Of a stretch of 15,546 nt of DNA, positions 15,130-15,546 are shown piece after piece. The first letter of the stretch is position 1, and each line of letters opens with the position of its first letter. This DNA comes from an uncultured Oscillibacter sp. GTDB lineage: Bacteria > Bacillota > Clostridia > Oscillospirales > Oscillospiraceae. The notes under the pieces are model-generated. The model was not told where the DNA came from. It did not search any database and saw only the letters and a program-made list of their open reading frames with translations. Location of the stretch: assembly GCA_910587875.1 (NCBI GenBank), contig CAJUOD010000068.1, forward strand, positions 1 through 15,546. Direction: 5' to 3'. The position numbers were made by a program, and so were the translations under genes.

Positions 15130-15143
15130 GGCAAACGTTTGCC
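15130..15143. promoter_or_regulatory. LacI-family-like operator palindrome downstream of the ppdK promoter
   Basis: GGCAAACGTTTGCC is a perfect 14-bp palindrome with the central CG and AAACGTTT core typical of LacI/GalR-family operators (PurR- and catabolite-repressor-type sites). It lies 15 bases past the -10 box, just inside the transcribed region, where a bound repressor would block initiation or elongation. Confidence 0.6.
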
Positions 15144-15150
15144 AAGCGGA

Positions 15151-15166
15151 CGGCGGAGGCCCGCCG
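15151..15166 (+). repeat. Small GC hairpin in the ppdK leader
   Basis: CGGCGG (15151-15156) pairs with CCGCCG (15161-15166) around an AGGC loop, between the operator palindrome and the ppdK ribosome binding site. The short stem and lack of a T tract argue against a terminator. Confidence 0.4.
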
Positions 15167-15200
15167 CCCAGCGAACGCAAAGAAAAACGGAGGAATGAAA

Positions 15201-15546
15201 ATGAGCAAAAAGTACTGCTACCTGTTCACCGAAGGCAACGCCAACATGCGGGAGCTGCTGGGCGGCAAGGGCGCGAACCTGGCCGAGATGACCAACATCG
15301 GCCTGCCTGTTCCCCAGGGCTTTACCATCACCACCGAGGCCTGCACCCAGTATTATGAGGACGGACAGAAGATCAATGATGAAATCCAGGCCCAGATCAT
15401 GGAGTACATCGTCAAGATGGAGGAGATTACCGGCAAGAAGTTCGGCGATCAGGAGAATCCCCTGCTGGTTTCTGTGCGCTCCGGCGCTCGCGCCTCCATG
15501 CCCGGCATGATGGACACCATCCTGAACCTGGGCCTCAACGAGGACG
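15201..15546 (+). CDS. ppdK: Pyruvate, phosphate dikinase, N-terminal part (3' end outside the window)
   Basis: This is the first 115 residues of pyruvate phosphate dikinase, a cytosolic enzyme of about 870-900 residues that interconverts pyruvate, ATP and phosphate with PEP, AMP and pyrophosphate. In anaerobes it can run in either glycolytic or gluconeogenic direction. The visible part is the start of the ATP-grasp nucleotide-binding domain: YLFTEG at 6-11, GGKGANLAEM at 22-31, GLPVPQGFTITTEAC at 34-48, and SVRSGARASMPGMMDTILNL at 91-110, all hallmark PPDK sequence. The PEP synthase start differs from this. GGAGGA at 15189-15194 lies six bases before the ATG at 15201; an ATG two codons earlier abuts the ribosome binding site and is less likely. 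A sigma-A promoter and a LacI-type palindrome lie upstream, so carbon-source control is inferred. Confidence 0.96.
   Translation, partial: MSKKYCYLFTEGNANMRELLGGKGANLAEMTNIGLPVPQGFTITTEACTQYYEDGQKINDEIQAQIMEYIVKMEEITGKKFGDQENPLLVSVRSGARASMPGMMDTILNLGLNED

Overview
The window is GC-rich (many G/C third positions), has strong AGGAGG-type ribosome binding sites, and carries a gene set typical of gut Clostridia: a 2-hydroxyacyl-CoA dehydratase activase family protein, pyruvate phosphate dikinase, an ACT/UPF0210 pair, QueH, and type II pantothenate kinase. It is best read as chromosomal DNA of a high-GC member of the Oscillospiraceae-type Firmicutes. This assignment rests on gene content and signal style, not on a marker gene. 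No rRNA, tRNA, CRISPR array, transposase or phage gene was seen.

Layout, left to right. (1) 1-2561, plus strand: the 3' part of aspartate kinase, a GC-rich hairpin, then a small ACT-domain protein and a UPF0210 (PFL-like) protein in close tandem. (2) 2577-3185: a small, less GC-rich island with a 55-residue ribbon-helix-helix protein (minus) divergent from a 93-residue protein of unknown function (plus). The AT-rich spacer between them carries an inverted repeat. Bidirectional terminators close the island on both sides. (3) 3186-3752, minus: QueH. (4) 3975-8804, plus: a three-gene operon of a large double-ATPase activase-type protein (TTG start), a dehydratase-like protein that normally forms the C-terminal part of the same polypeptide, and a flavin-dependent NAD(P)H reductase-like protein. 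It ends at a strong terminator shared with the next, convergent gene. (5) 8851-12127, minus: an SGNH hydrolase with an N-terminal signal or anchor, a sugar-nucleotidyltransferase-like protein, and a coupled pair made of type II pantothenate kinase followed by a small DUF5655-like protein. (6) 12348-14957, plus: an L-cysteine desulfidase/UPF0597 family enzyme and a dicarboxylate/amino-acid:cation symporter, divergent from the pantothenate kinase across a compact spacer with two good sigma-A promoters. (7) 15087-15546, plus: promoter, a perfect LacI-family-like operator palindrome, and the start of pyruvate phosphate dikinase, cut by the window end.

How the parts may work together. The theme is amino-acid and central carbon metabolism of an anaerobe: aspartate-family biosynthesis, probable cysteine (or serine-like) uptake and breakdown to pyruvate, CoA synthesis (which consumes cysteine), and pyruvate/PEP interconversion. 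The activase operon looks like an ATP-driven electron-transfer module without an obvious catalytic partner, so its substrate is unknown. The most interesting items are that split activase operon, the RHH/unknown-protein island with its repeated TCTGG/CCAGA half-sites, and the operator palindrome just downstream of the ppdK promoter.
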